Source of the DNA: Adenanthera pavonina
Lineage: Eukaryota; Streptophyta; Magnoliopsida; Fabales; Fabaceae
Direction of reading: 5' to 3'
Assembly (NCBI GenBank): GCA_026686845.1
Contig: JAIVEN010000013.1
Location: forward strand, 11,304,001-11,368,000
DNA: 64,000 bases
Of the stretch, positions 1-12,689 are shown piece by piece. The notes under the pieces are model-generated. The model saw only the letters and a list, made by a program, of their open reading frames with translations, had not been told where the DNA came from and made no database searches. The position numbers and the translations under genes are program-made. The stretch's first letter is position 1, and each line of letters opens with the position of its first letter.

Positions 1-1054
1 ATTTTTCTATTTGAACAAAGCCCATTGACATAAATTAATTTTCCATAAAAATATTTTAAGTTCCATTTTGTTAAATTCTAATTAGAATATGAGTTTAGAA
101 TATTGACATTTATAGACACAAATATTGACAATTAAAGACCTAAATTAATATCACTAAAGACCAAGCATTACCATTTTAATGTCAATAAAAGAACTTATAA
201 CAAAGATGACACTTGCATAATATTCTCAAAGCCCAATTTTCTCAAATTTCTCTTATTGGGCTTAGATTACTATTCATAGATTCTTTTCATGCTTTTGTTT
301 TTAACTTGGTTCAATGCAAAAACTTTCTTCTTTTGGGCTTTTCTACATTAAGGAAATATTGTCCAATAATCCAATAAAATATTCAATAAATATGTCAAGC
401 CCAATAATAATTCTTTGACTCAATAATCTTTTCATAAAATTATATAAATATTTTCAAGGCCAAATTATAATTTAGGAAATTAATTCGAATACTATAAATT
501 TTCCTTAAATCCATAAATATCCAAATATTCTCTTTTATTCATATTTCATGACCTTTTTAATCACAAATCATAAATAATTATTTGTTATAAATTTTTAGAC
601 ATAAAATAGAATTTTTTTAGGAATATAAATTATGACAAGGCTTAATGGATCATTCTTTAGTACAAGGTCATTTTCACATTGAACTTCCCAGTCACCCACC
701 ATTGTATTTCTCCAACTCACTGGGTAGTTTTGATGGGGATTCTAACTAGTAAAAGCACTTTTTTATTCTTATATTCATTCTTCTTAATAGTTTCCTCTTT
801 CTCTTGTTTCTATCTCTTAACTTCTTTCTCATTCTAAGGTGTTGGGAATTCTTCTAGAACACTTTCTAAGCTCAAATCTTGCTAGGCAATATAGTATACA
901 TAGTACATAATCACTTTTGCCTACAAGTATAGGGGTCTATTAGGATGTTACCATGCCTAAATCTATGATGTGTTAAAAAAAAGTCTATGTGTTAATTTTT
1001 AATTGGAAAAATTCACCAAAATCATATAAGGAAAATCATATAAGTTTTCTTCTA
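1..1054. other. AT-rich intergenic DNA
   Basis: No gene or recognisable repeat end is visible on either strand. The stretch is very AT-rich with short homopolymer runs and frequent stops in all frames. Confidence 0.6.
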
Positions 1055-1327
1055 CTACCTCCATTTCTTTTTAAGTTTTGTTTAAAGTTTTATCATACAG
1101 ATTAAGAAAAATAATTAATATGTTAGAGTACATTTCAAATTTACTAATATGCCCTCACAGAAATAAATAGATAAAAATATCAATTAATGTTATATATGAC
1201 TTTTAAAATAACAGATGAGGATATAAATAGAAAAGTAGTAATTAATATTATTTTGAAATTTTAAAGTAATAGATAAAAAGAAACAAAAATTTTCTTAAAA
1301 TATGATAGATAAAAAAAATGAAGGAAG
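1055..1327. mobile_element. Stowaway-like (Tc1/mariner) MITE
   Basis: The left end reads CTACCTCCATTTC after a TA, and the right end reads GAAGGAAG before a TA, so the termini are inverted repeats of the CTCCCTCC type with a TA target duplication. The interior is AT-rich and non-coding, about 270 bp. This is the usual plan of plant Stowaway MITEs. The ends are diverged, so the boundary is good to a few bases. Confidence 0.6.
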
Positions 1328-1919
1328 TAATATGATGTAATATAATGTATAAATTTTATTGAATTATTTATAAATAGGCTATATGTCAAGCTAGGCCTTT
1401 TGAAGACTTAAGCCTATGCATAAAAAATCCTCATTTTGATCAACATGTCAAAATTGGGCTTTAGGTCTACAATATAGACCAAACTTAATTAGCTGAAGTC
1501 GTGTTTCTTTGTGAACTTGTTTTCAAATTAGAGAAAAATGTGATGAATTATTGATTTATTTATTTATTTGTGGGTAGGATTAGAATTTGCAAGTCTTTTT
1601 ATGAGAAATAGCGATTGAGGAGTGGACACAATGAAGGTAGGAAGCAAGAGAAGGTAACACTTGTAAATGAAATGTGGGTACATACTAAGGAGGCTCAAAA
1701 AGGAATTTGAAAAGTGAAAGAAGGTAGAGAGAGTCATCAGTTTCTCACTCCAATTAAGGACCCATCCAATGAGCTTTTTTTCACTCCTTCTAGTCATACA
1801 TATATGGTTTTTTGCCTTACTCCTAAATATAATACATTTTCATAATACATGGTAATATTTATTATACATTACTAAAAAAAATGTCATATTTAATTCATAA
1901 GAGAGAGAAAGAGAAATAA

Positions 1920-2338
1920 ATTCAATAAGAATAATTTTGAAAAGACAATGTGATTTTTGAATAGATCAAAGTTTAACTCATATTCTTAATTCTTATAAAT
2001 CTACATTAGTGTACAAGGAAAATTTTTTTGGGTCTAATAATAAAAATTAAATTAAAAATTTATAAACTATGAGGAATCAATTACAACATTACGCTAGCCA
2101 ACGCTCAAAAGTCTGAGCCATTGAGTCCTTACTATTCAATGGCCCTAGGTAGACAGCTATAGAGTTTGGAGCTTCACCACACATCGAAGTGCCGGCAAAA
2201 CGGGCTAAGCCTAATGGGCTAGACTGAATAGCCTAAAAAAATCAATGAGTCGAACCTCACTTTTTAGAGTCCATATTCATATTGGACTTTTTGAGTTAGG
2301 CCCATCAAGCCTAGCCAAAAACAAGCTAGCCTATATGA
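1920..2338. repeat. Upstream segment shared with 17.5-17.9 kb and partly 46.1 kb
   Basis: From the words 'gtgtacaaggaaa' near 2014 onward, this DNA aligns with 17521-17860 (same order: a long AT tract, then CGCTCAAAAGTCTGAG-type text, then TTGAGTCCTTACT, then a run of GGGCT words). The first part also aligns with 46131-46190. It is the far-upstream portion of the duplicated A/B/C unit. In copy A it is cut off from the rest of the unit by the gypsy array that starts at 2339. Confidence 0.6.
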
Positions 2339-3122
2339 TGTGGACCCTATAGGATCAATACCTTAGGAACTCAAAAAGTCGAGTTGTCAGTAAAGCGGAA
2401 GCACGAACATCAAGGGAAGGGATGATCAAAACTCTGAAACTCAATAGAATATGCGAATTCTGAGAATTCCAAAGGGGGACACCACAAGAGAGATCAATTC
2501 TCTTGATAAGTTGAAACTTGTATTTTAAAAAGAACACAAAAAACTAGTGAAACTCTCTGATTGAATAAATTCTAAATATTATTGATCTATAGAAAAAGTG
2601 GCACTACAAAGGTTTATAAATAGGAAAAAAAACTAAATCTTAATGAATATCTAAGAACTATTAAATAAAGATAAATTCTATTAAATTAAATCTAAGCCTA
2701 TGATTGATCCTTTTGAATACAAATAGGAAACCGCAAAATTATTCTAATCCTAATTTAAATCAAATCAAATGAAATTAATTAAAATTAAAATAAGATAAAT
2801 TTGAAAAATTATCCTAAAAATAATTGAGATGCCCCATTAAGTAAGCTTTCCTATTAGTGAATCTTGATTCAGGAATTAGACCTTACTTGAAACTTAGACT
2901 TAAATTAGAATTATTATTTCTTTTTCAACAATGGGCTTAGAAGCCTCTTGCTTCTCAAACATGGGCTCATCTCTCTGTAATTTTTGGATCAAATCTTGTA
3001 ATACTTCCTTTATAGCTTTAGTTCAACCTCAAATCATTGGACCTCCAATAGTTTGTAATAGATCATTTGAGATATTAAATCTCCATTGTTGGACTTGTAG
3101 GTTATGACTTGGATGGTCTTCA
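2339..3122 (-). repeat. LTR of a Ty3/gypsy element (3' LTR on the minus strand)
   Basis: On the plus strand the repeat opens TGTGGACC and closes CTTCA, giving a TG...CA box. It aligns throughout with 8775-9560, a direct repeat of nearly the same length. A polypyrimidine stretch (TTATTCCCCCCTCC) sits just outside the upper edge, which is the polypurine tract when read on the element's strand. The two LTRs differ at many scattered positions, so the insertion is not recent. Confidence 0.85.
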
Positions 3123-3137
3123 TTATTCCCCCCTCCT
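3123..3137 (-). other. Polypurine tract of the gypsy element
   Basis: Read on the minus strand this is AGGAGGGGGGAATAA, directly before the 3' LTR. It is the expected primer site for plus-strand DNA synthesis in LTR retrotransposons. The same tract recurs next to the second LTR at 9561-9574. Confidence 0.75.
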
Positions 3138-3139
3138 AG

Positions 3140-6100
3140 AAAGGATTAGCCTTCAAATTCACAGCATCATATAAAGATAGATCTACAACATTGAAGATAG
3201 CACTAACATTCCCATAAGAGCCTGGCAGATCAAGTTTGTAAGCATTGTTGTTAACTCACTCCAAGACTTGAAAAGGTCCATCTCTACATTGCTGTAGCTT
3301 TGATTTCCTTTGTTCTTTCCTTTCACAGATGTACCCAAACCCAATTACTGGGTTCAAATACAAATTTTCTACAACTCTTGTTAGCTTATTTGGCATATTC
3401 TACATTCTTCTTTTCAATTTTAACTTTTACTTTAGTATGAAGATCTTACACAAACTCTGATTTCCTCTTACCATCAATGTTAGCTTTCTCATTATAAGGT
3501 AGAGGCAAAATATCAAGAGGAGTCATAGGGTTGAAACCATAGACAATCTTAAAAGGAGAATTGATGTAGTTGAATGTATAGCCCTATTATATGCAAATTC
3601 TATGTGAGGCAAACAAAATTCCCAATTCTTCAAATTTTTCTTAATTATGGCATGCAATAATGTGATAAGTATTCTATGTACTACTTTGGTTTGACCATTA
3701 GTTTGTGGATGAGTAGTAGTGGAAAATAAGAGTTTAGTTCCTAATTTACCCCATAAAGGGTGCCAAAAATGACTTAGGAACTTAATATCTTTATCACTCA
3801 CAATTGTCTAGGAACACCATGCAATCTCACAATTTCTATGAAAAACAAATCAACAATTTGTATGGCATCATGAGTTTTTGAACATGCAATAAAGTATGTC
3901 ATCTTGCTGAATCTATCAACCACAACAAAAATACTATTCTTACCACTGGGAGAACATAGTAATTCAAACATAAAATCCATAGAAATATCAGTCCAAGATT
4001 GTTCGGGAACATGTAAAGGGGTATACAATTCATGTGCATTAACTCTAGATTTCACATGCTTGCAAGTAACATAACTATCACTCATAAAAGCAACATCTCA
4101 CTTCATAAAAGGCCATTAAAAGTGTTCATGCAAAATTTCTTAAGTCTTATGAATTCCAAAATGTTCCATTAACCTACCACCATGAGTTTCCTTGACAAGT
4201 AATTCATGCAAAGAACAATGAGGAATACATAACTTGTCTTTCTTAAAGAGAAATATATCAAATCTATAGAAATCCTGGAACCCATGATTTTCACATGACT
4301 CCCAAATTTCTACAAAATCTAAATTAGAAGCATACAATCCCTTAATCAATTCAAAACTTTGCACTTTAGCATGTAAAGAAGTTAAGAGAGAATACCTTTT
4401 GTGAAAGTGTATTAGCCACAACATTATCTTTACCTTGCTTATGCTTAAAGATGTATGAGAATGTATCAATGAATTCCATCCACTGAGCATGTTTCTTGTT
4501 CAACTTACCTTATGACTTCAAGTACTTTAAACTCTCATGATCTAAGTGAATGATAAACTCCTTTGGCCATATATAGTGTTGCCATGTCTCTAAGGCTCTT
4601 TTCAATGCATACAATTCTTTCTTGTAGGTAAAGTAGTTTAAAGTTGGGCCACTAAGTTTCTCACTAAAGTAAGCTATAAGTTTGTTGTCTTGCATAATAA
4701 TAGCCCTTATTCCTATCCTAGATGCATCACATTCAATTTCAAACAATTTGTTAAAATTTGGAAGTGCAAGGAGTGGTGCATTGGTAAGTTTGTGTTTTAG
4801 AGTGTTGAATGCTTTGTCATGTACCTCACTCAACCCTACCTAAAGGTTACATTCTTCTTAACTAGATCATTGAGAGGTGTTGCTATGAAAGAAAAATCTT
4901 TGACATACCTTCGATAAAAACTAGCTAAGCCATGAAAACTTCTTACCTTATTTACATTCCTTAGGGTTGGCCACTCTCGGATTGCTTTCATCTTGTCTTC
5001 ATTTACTCAGATTCCTTGAGCTCCTACAACAAAACCAAGGAAGACAACCGAATCCAAGCAAAAGGAGCATTTTTCTAGATTTGCAAAGAGCCTTTTTTTC
5101 CTAAGAATAATGAGAACTTCACGCAAATGCATGACATGATCATCTAGACTCTCGTTATAAACTAAGATATCATAAAAAAAACAACAACAAATTTTCCAAT
5201 GAATGAATGAAAAATATGATTCATGAGACTTATGAAGGTGTTAGAAGCATTAGTCAAACCAAAAGGCATAACTAACCATTCATAAAATTCAAACTTAGTT
5301 TTAAAAGCAGTTTTTCATTCATCACCTTCTTTCATTCTAATTTGGCGATATCTACTCCTAAGATCAATTTTAGAATGCAGTGATGCACCATGCAATTTAT
5401 CAAACATATCATTTAACCTAGGAATATGATAGCGATATTTTACCATTATTTTGTTCATAGCTCTGCAATCCACACACATTTACCATTTACCATCTTTGTT
5501 TGGTACTAGGATCACCGGTACTGCACAAGTACTCAAATTTTCTCTCACAAATCTCTTTCTCATGAGTTCTTAAACTTAGCTTTGAATTTCTTTTGTTTCC
5601 TTTGGATTTACTCTATATGCTGGATGGTTGGGAATGACAACTCCGGGCATGAAATCAATGCAATGTTTTATACATCTTATGGGAGGTAAGCCATTAGGTA
5701 TTTCTTCCAGAAAGAGATCTCTAAATTCCTGCAATAAAGAAGAAACACTAGAAGGCATAGAGGAATCAAGTTTGCTAATGGATAAACAAACATCCTTGTA
5801 CAGAAGTACAAAGATTCTTACTTCACACACAATGCTCTTTTTACTTCTCCTTTTTGTATTAACAAGTTCACTTTGTTATTTTTCTTATTTTCTTTCTCAC
5901 TTTCTTCTCTCTTTTTCCACACTTTTTCACTTTTCTCTCTTTTTTAATTTTTTTTTGTAATTTTTTTGGTTTTCCTGGATTTTTCATCTCACTCTTCTCT
6001 TTTTCTCCCTTATTTTGATCTTTTGATTTGTATTTATTCTGAATTTTCAATTAGTCCTTGTGCGCTTCAAAAGGATGTAGAGGAGTATATATGACTTGCT

Positions 6101-7586
6101 TTCCATGGAACTTGAAGTAGTAGAAGTTCTTACACCCATCATGATTGATGTATCTATCATACTGCCATGGACAACTAAGTAGCAAATGCCCAGTAAACAT
6201 AGGTGTAACATCACATAGCACCTTATTTGTATACTTCCTAATAGTGAAAGTAATAAGAACTTGCTTACAAACTTTAATTTCACGACAATTAGTCAACCAT
6301 TGCAACATATATAGCCTAAGATACTTAATGTGATGTAAATTCAATTTTTCAACAAGGTACTAGCCACATTAGTACAGCTACCACCATCAATGACTAGACT
6401 ACATACCTTATCTTGGATAAAGCACCTAGCATGGAAGAGCAATTCCCTTTGTTCATCATTATGCTATTCTTTTGGTTGAATGCTAAGAGCTCGCTTTGTC
6501 ACACAAATGTCTCTACCAATGGGATGATCATATTCATCTTCTAAGACATCAGATAGAGGAAGGGTTTTGAGGCTATCATTTTCTTCTTCTTTTTCTTCAT
6601 CATTGGAGCTTGCATATTTCATATCTCCATTATCAAGCACTAAGACTTTCTTCTTGTTTGGACATTGGGCAGTAATGTGTGCAAATCCTTGGCACCTAAA
6701 GCAGCAAGTGTCTTGGGGTTTAGAAGATGTGGAAGTGTCAGTGTTGCTCTTTGAAGGAGCAAATTTGGTTTTGTAATCATCTCTAGACTTCATAGCAGAT
6801 TTGAACTTTGGAGGCTCTTCCTTTATTCTAGCTTCTTTTGCTTTGTAGATAGGATTATTTCTCTAGTAAGTAGATGAGTTAGACTTCTTATTCTTTAATT
6901 GCCTCTCAGTATAGATTGCCTTGTAGAGTAATTCCTCCATAGTAACATAGTTTTCAAGCTTAATTTTATTTCTAATTTCAAATCTTAACCCACGAATAAA
7001 GTGGGCCATAGTTTGCTCAATATCTTCTTGTACATCAGCTCAAATAGCTCCCTCTCTTTATAATACTCATCAACGGACATTAATCCCTATTCAAGAACTT
7101 ATAATTTAATATGTACGTCATAAAATAATAGTTAGGGATATACCTCTTCCGTATAAGAGTTTTCATCTCACACCATGTGTTGATAGGCTCTTCACCATAT
7201 CTTCTTCTATTTCACTACAATTGATCCCACCAGACACTTACATATTCATTGAATTTAATGACTGCAAGTTTCACCTTCTTTTCTTCTGAATATTCATGAC
7301 ATTCAAATACTATCTCCACTTTTCTTTCACATTTAAGATATGCATCAGGATCACATCTTCCTTGGAAAGAAAGAATTTTCAGCTTGATGCTACCTAAATC
7401 ATTATCTCGTTTGGAGGAGGATTTATTTCTGAAAGAGAAATCATATTCTGAATTTACTTCATCATCTTCAAAGAGGTGAGATCTTGACTTTTTGCCTCAA
7501 ATTTCAAATCACATGTTTTCCATGTCAGCTCTTATATGCTTGAATTGATCACACAAGGCCTCACATTCTGTTTCACTTTTGGACAT
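3140..7586 (-). pseudogene. Degenerate Ty3/gypsy gag-pol
   Basis: Reading leftward, an ATG at 7586 opens gag, which soon meets stops. A zinc knuckle follows at 6790-6464 (CFRCQGFAHITAQC, CX2CX4HX4C). A protease-region segment with QWLTNC and GHLLL words lies at 6344-6051. The reverse transcriptase start lies near 5830-5576 and RNase H at 4833-4510. Integrase is at 4490-3523 with the words ISMDF and SDKDIKFLSHFW. The order PR-RT-RH-IN is the Ty3/gypsy order. Many stops and frameshifts break the frame. In integrase the third catalytic position reads QTNGQTKVVHR, where the family has Glu before VV, so Lys replaces the acidic ligand. The reading frame reaches the edge of the LTR. No canonical chromodomain was recognised, so the lineage is left open. 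Confidence 0.88.
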
Positions 7587-8756
7587 GTTTGCCAGCCTGT
7601 AAAAATTAAGAAAACAGAAACAAAAAAATATTTTGTGAAAGGAAACTCACTCTTTTTTCTCATGTGTTTCATTCAATTCTTGTGTAAAATTCACTCGTGT
7701 TTACACTCTTTTTAGCTTTTTCTAATAATGAGCTCACACTCTTTCTTGCCTTTACCACTAACACTAGTATCTTACAGTGCTCTTAACAGAATCATGGAAA
7801 CTCAATCAAGAGAATTTGTGTATGTGGCAATCAGTATATAATTTTGGAGTTCAAAGAAATCAAGACAAAACTAGGAATCAAGCTAAAGTAAATCTCTAAC
7901 TTAACGACTAAGAGGACAAAATGTAGTAAGATTAGAGAGAATTTTCTTATCAAGAAAAAACAAATATCACTCCAAGAATGATATATAGATCAATAAAGAT
8001 ACAAACTTTCTATGTTCTTAGCTTTTTTTTTTTCTTTGTTTTTAATCAGCCAAGCCACCAAAGAATTTTCAGCAAACAATAATTCCCTAAAAGCAATTAA
8101 TTCAATCAATTAGATAATAAGACATGTAACGGGACTTACATGATAGAAGTTGGGAAAGAATGGTACAAAACATAATTTCACAAGTTTTTGGGTAGTTAAA
8201 AGCAATTCTTGCAGTTTTAAAAAGATGAATGGAAGACATGCAACAAACAGAGAAAAAGACTAATTGGAAAGAAGAAAAGAAAGTATGAGTTACGACTCTT
8301 AGGAGTAAGAAAATAGGGGATATTACCAAGTTGGGTAGAGACTTGAATCTGAGATTAATAGCTGAATATGAACAAGCAAGGAGGGATGAACTGATTTGAT
8401 GAAAGAGATGAATCAGATCTAATTTTATGGAGAAGATGATGCCAAACTGACTTTGGAATGCAAGATGTTATGATGGCTGAAGAATAGGAAAGACCGTGTT
8501 TAATTTAAGGATGGGAGGATCTAAATTTGGTGGAAAGGAGGATGAATTTGTTGCTTGAGGAGAGACCAAAGTTATGCTTGAAGATAATGATGGAATATGG
8601 AAATTTACAATGGAGGATGCGTTTGTGACCAAGTCTGATTTTGGAAGTAAGGGCATGTTTGGTAGAGTTTGAAATTGATGAATGAATGATGTAGGATGAC
8701 ATGTTTGATGACTTAGATGAGGATGATTATGTGTTGTAACCTTTGAACTCCATCTA

Positions 8757-8770
8757 AGCTCTGATGCCAA
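8757..8770 (-). other. tRNA primer binding site of the gypsy element
   Basis: On the minus strand the bases read TTGGCATCAGAGCT, four bases inside the LTR edge. Plant elements primed by initiator tRNA-Met carry TGGTATCAGAGC here; this copy differs by one base in the core. The position and match fix 8775-9560 as the 5' LTR of the 2339-9560 element. Confidence 0.7.
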
Positions 8771-8774
8771 TTGA

Positions 8775-9560
8775 TGTGGACCCTCTAAGATCAATGTCTT
8801 AGGAGCCCAGAAAGTCGAGTTGTTTGTAAAGCAAAAGCACAAATACCAAGGGAATGGATGATCAAAACTCTGAAACCTCATAGAACATGGAGATTCTAAG
8901 AACTCCAAAGGGGGGACACCATAAGAGAGAGATCAAATCTCTTGATAAGTTGAAACTTGTATTCTAAAATAAATACAAAAAACTAGTAAAACTCTCTAAT
9001 TGAATAAATTCTGAATATTATTGATTTGTAAAAAAGTTGCACTACAAAGATTTATAAATAGGAAAAAAAACTAAATCCTAATGAATCTTTATAAGCTATT
9101 AGATAAAGATGAGTTCTATTAAATTAAATCTAAGCCTATAATTGGTCTCTTTGAATAGAAATAAGAAACCACAAAATTATCCTAATCCTAATTTAAATCA
9201 AATTAAATCAAATTAATTAAAATTAAAATAAGATAAATTTGAAAAATTATCCTAAAAATAATGAGGATGCCTTATTAAGTAAACTCTTCTATTATTGGAC
9301 CTTAATTCAGGAATTAGACCCCACTTGAAATTTGGACTTGAATTAGAATTATTATTCCTTTTTCAACAATAGGCTTAGAAGCCTCTTGATTCTCAAACAT
9401 GGGCTCATCTCTTTGTAATTTTTGGATCAAGTCTTGTAATGCTTTCTTTATATATTTAGTTCGACTTCAAATCATTGGACCTCCAATAGCTTGTAATGAA
9501 TTTTTTGGAATATTGAATCTCCATTGTTAGACTTGTAGGTTATAACTTGGATGGTCTTCA
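8775..9560 (-). repeat. LTR shared by two tandem gypsy units
   Basis: Opens TGTGGACC and closes CTTCA on the plus strand, matching 2339-3122. It acts as the 5' LTR of the unit to its left. To its right, instead of host DNA, the sequence continues with a polypurine tract and pol 3' sequence, so it is also the 3' LTR of a second, truncated unit. Confidence 0.82.
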
Positions 9561-10036
9561 TTATCCCCCCTCCTGGAAAGAACTAGCCTTCGAATTTACA
9601 GCATCATATAAAGATAGATTTGCAATATTGAAGATAGCGCTAACATTCTCATAAGAGCCTAGCAGATCAAGTTTGTAAGCATTGTCGTTGACTCACTTCA
9701 AGATTTAAAAAGGTCCATCTCCACGTTGATGCAGCTTTGATTTCCTTTGTTCTTTCCTTTCACAAATGTACCCCAACCCAATTACCAGGTTTAAATACAA
9801 CTTTTCTACAACCCTTGTTAGCTTGTTTGGCATATTCTGCATTCTTCTTTTCAGTGTTAACTTTTGCTTTAGCGTGAAGATCCTACACAAACTCAACTTT
9901 CCTCTTACCATCAATATTAGCTTTCTCATTACAAGGTAGGGACAAAATATCAAAAGGAGTCATAAAATTGAAATTACCGTACACAATCTCAAAAGGAGAA
10001 TATAATGTAGTTGAATGTATAACCCTATTATATAAG
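9561..10036 (-). mobile_element. Truncated second gypsy unit (pol 3' end)
   Basis: This aligns base for base with 3123-3600: polypurine tract, the end of integrase and the following linker. The match stops abruptly in the words CCCTATTATAT. The arrangement LTR-internal-LTR-partial internal is what unequal recombination between LTRs, or a nested tandem insertion followed by deletion, would leave. No target duplication can be assigned because the outer end of this unit is missing. Confidence 0.78.
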
Positions 10037-11160
10037 GTTGAAAACTGATTGGTTTTGGGCGAGCTGGTTCATAGTTTTCCCTCTCTCTCTTTAGCAATGC
10101 AGATGAAAGGCTCGAACGAAAAATCTGATTGAAAAGTGAAGAAGAAAAGAAAGAAGAACACGTAGAGGAGGAAGAAATAGAAGAGATTCTTAGCAAATAA
10201 ATAGAGACAATATCTTCATGAAAATCACCTCATTTTTCGCTGGCAAGAAATTGTAAACCAAGCTTAAAAAGATTTGCCAAAAGAAGAAGAAAGAGAAGCC
10301 AAGCTTCCTGTCATTGCCCAAATACCCAAGAAAGAAGAAGCTAAATATGGAAGAAAGCAAGGGTGCGACTGCGATGTGTGAAAACTTGGAAGGCTAGAGT
10401 GAAATTTGATACATGAAGGATGCTTGCCCGTTTATACACAAGGAGAAACTAGAAAGCTGACAGGAGTAGCATTGAGTTGTCACTTTTTAAATTTTTTTAA
10501 ACTTGACAATAAAGCAAAACTATTTCCCTCTATTTTTCTGTAAAAGACTATCATTTGTAATGGAATACGTAATTGGAGCTGGGTCAATTGTTTTGTCTTT
10601 ATAATTTTCTTAGCCTCCTCTAATATTTTTTTTAAGAAAATAAGCACTAGAAAAAAAAAATTCAACTAGGGGATGAAAAAGGATAATTGAATTATGTATT
10701 TATCATAATTATTAAAAAAATCATATATTCATGACACTTAATTAAAAAGTGATAATAATAAATATAAAAAATTAAGATATAAGTACAATTAATAGAACAA
10801 TAAAAATAAAATATATATTAATTTTGCAATTAATAACATAGCTACTAGAGCATAGCCATAGCCAGTTTAATAAATATTGAGAAATAAAAAATAATATTTA
10901 AATGAACATAAAATATGTATTTATATTATAAAATAACTATATAAACATTATAAATATCTTATCTCTTATAAATATTTTATTTTTTTAAATTATAAAATAT
11001 TTATTCACTTTTTTTTAATTGTGTTTTCACTCTTTATCCTTATTCACTTTAATATTCTTATTTTTACTACTATTTTTTATTTAAAATAATCTTTAAATAT
11101 TTTTTTTTTTTATCTTCTTTTATAAAATAGTTAATATATATGATTAAAATTATGTTAATT
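10037..11160. other. Unassigned AT-rich DNA
   Basis: No gene recognised. The part from 10040 to 10470 is richer in purines (AAGAAGAAAG words) and differs in tone from the AT-rich 10480-11160. Its origin is unclear. It lies between the truncated gypsy unit and promoter block A and has no visible partner in blocks B or C. Confidence 0.4.
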
Positions 11161-11885
11161 TAATAAATACAGGTTCAGTCACGATTAAATCACGGTGTGA
11201 TCACTAAACCCGACTTGGTGTCTCATCGGTTCGTCCGGATTTTAATACCGTTTGGTCGAACTCAAAATCCGTAAATCAGTGACCACCCCTCCCTCGTTCG
11301 TGCTTGTGCGTGAGTTGTGACACAGAGCCGCCGGCAGCGTGACCTCCTCGTCCTCGTCGTCTCCTTTCAGTCGTCCTCCGGTCCTTGTCTCGTGCCAGTG
11401 CTGTCGTGATCGTGGTCGTCGTGCATGAGCGTGAGACCATGCCATGACGTGAGACCGTGGAAGTTCCTCTGATCTGCTTTGATTCCTCCAATCTCCTTGC
11501 CTCTTTCCTTCGATTCTTTACTACTTCCTCCTTCCAAGTCCAAATCGGCCTCCCACCTGCGTTCCTCCTTCCTCCTTCCAAGTTCCGGCTCCCTCCTTGC
11601 CTCCTTCATTCGATACAGCTGACGCAGGTTCGATTTTTCCTTGCTTCTTCGTCCAAGCTAATTCAATTAACTAGGTTTACTTATCAATAACATTTTTTTT
11701 TTGAGTTTGTCGATTCGTGAAGCAAATGTTTTATCTTTTTGATAGCTAGTTGTACTTCTGACTCAAAATGGCAATCCTGGTGACCTGGTCCGAATAGATG
11801 TTCTATTTTAAAACAGTTCTGCTCTATGTTATCTCCAAGAAACAGTTCTGTTCTATTTTAAAAATTGATGGTCGCTTCCTAATCA

Positions 11886-12515
11886 ACAACAACATTAACA
11901 TTCATCTTATTGCACTATGTGGGTCGGCTATATGGATTTTACGGTGTTAATGAGCTCTAATCTTTTTTAGATAAATCACTTCTCAACAGCTAATTTCTTA
12001 TAATTTTTCTTAATGTCTTTTTGATTTTTCTTTATGCCTTTTGATCAGACTCTAGACCATTTGATCAATTCTCTTTATTAACTCCTCCTCTTGCTCTCTT
12101 CTTTGTACATATCCAAATCACCTTAAACGACCAAATCACTTTAAACGACTTTTCACTATTTTCTTCTCGATAGGTACTACCCTAACTTTCCTTCGTACTC
12201 AGTAATTTCGTATCTTATCTAATTTTATATGATCATACATCTATTTCAACATTCTCATCTTTGCTACTCCTATCTTATGCTTTTGTTGTCCTTTCAAAGC
12301 CCGGTATTCACTACCATATTGCATTGCTGGCCTTATAACTATTTTATAAAATTTTCCTTTAAACTTAGTAGGTACCTTGTAGTGATAAATAACTTATGTT
12401 GCTTTTCTTCACTTCAACCACCCAACTTGTATCCCATGCATAACATCCCCATCAATTTTGCCATTATTTTGTAAAATCAATCCCAAATATTTAAACTTTG
12501 ACACCTTAGGGATTA
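11886..12515 (-). mobile_element. LINE 3' end with target duplication
   Basis: The minus strand encodes broken pieces of a LINE reverse-transcriptase tail (YLGLILQNNGKIDGDVMHG, later KFKGKFYK and IRPAMQYGSE, then KMRMLK), with several stops. The element's 3' end lies at the low-coordinate side, where the plus strand reads AACAACAACATTAAC and then GGGTCGGCTATATGG, a text common at the ends of plant LINEs. It is flanked by the 11-bp direct repeat CTTCCTAATCA at 11875-11885 and 12516-12526. Copies B and C have the uninterrupted site (CTTCCTAATCACAAAGC), so this insertion happened in copy A alone. Confidence 0.82.
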
Positions 12516-12689
12516 CTTCCTAATCACAAGGCAATAAATTTGTGTGGATGCCATTGCCTCCGTCATCCAAAAGCACAAATTATGAGACTATAAACATGTA
12601 ATTAAAATAGTTCTTTATGTGGACATGTTTTATTTATGTAGAAATTGTAGTGGACATGTTTTAGCTTGTAGAAATTGTCATTGTAGTGG

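Noticed and set aside
11276..11609. Two overlapping open frames on the minus strand opposite the leader exon
   Set aside because: Arg/Glu-rich translations of the antisense of a CT-rich leader; low complexity and not kept in copies B and C.
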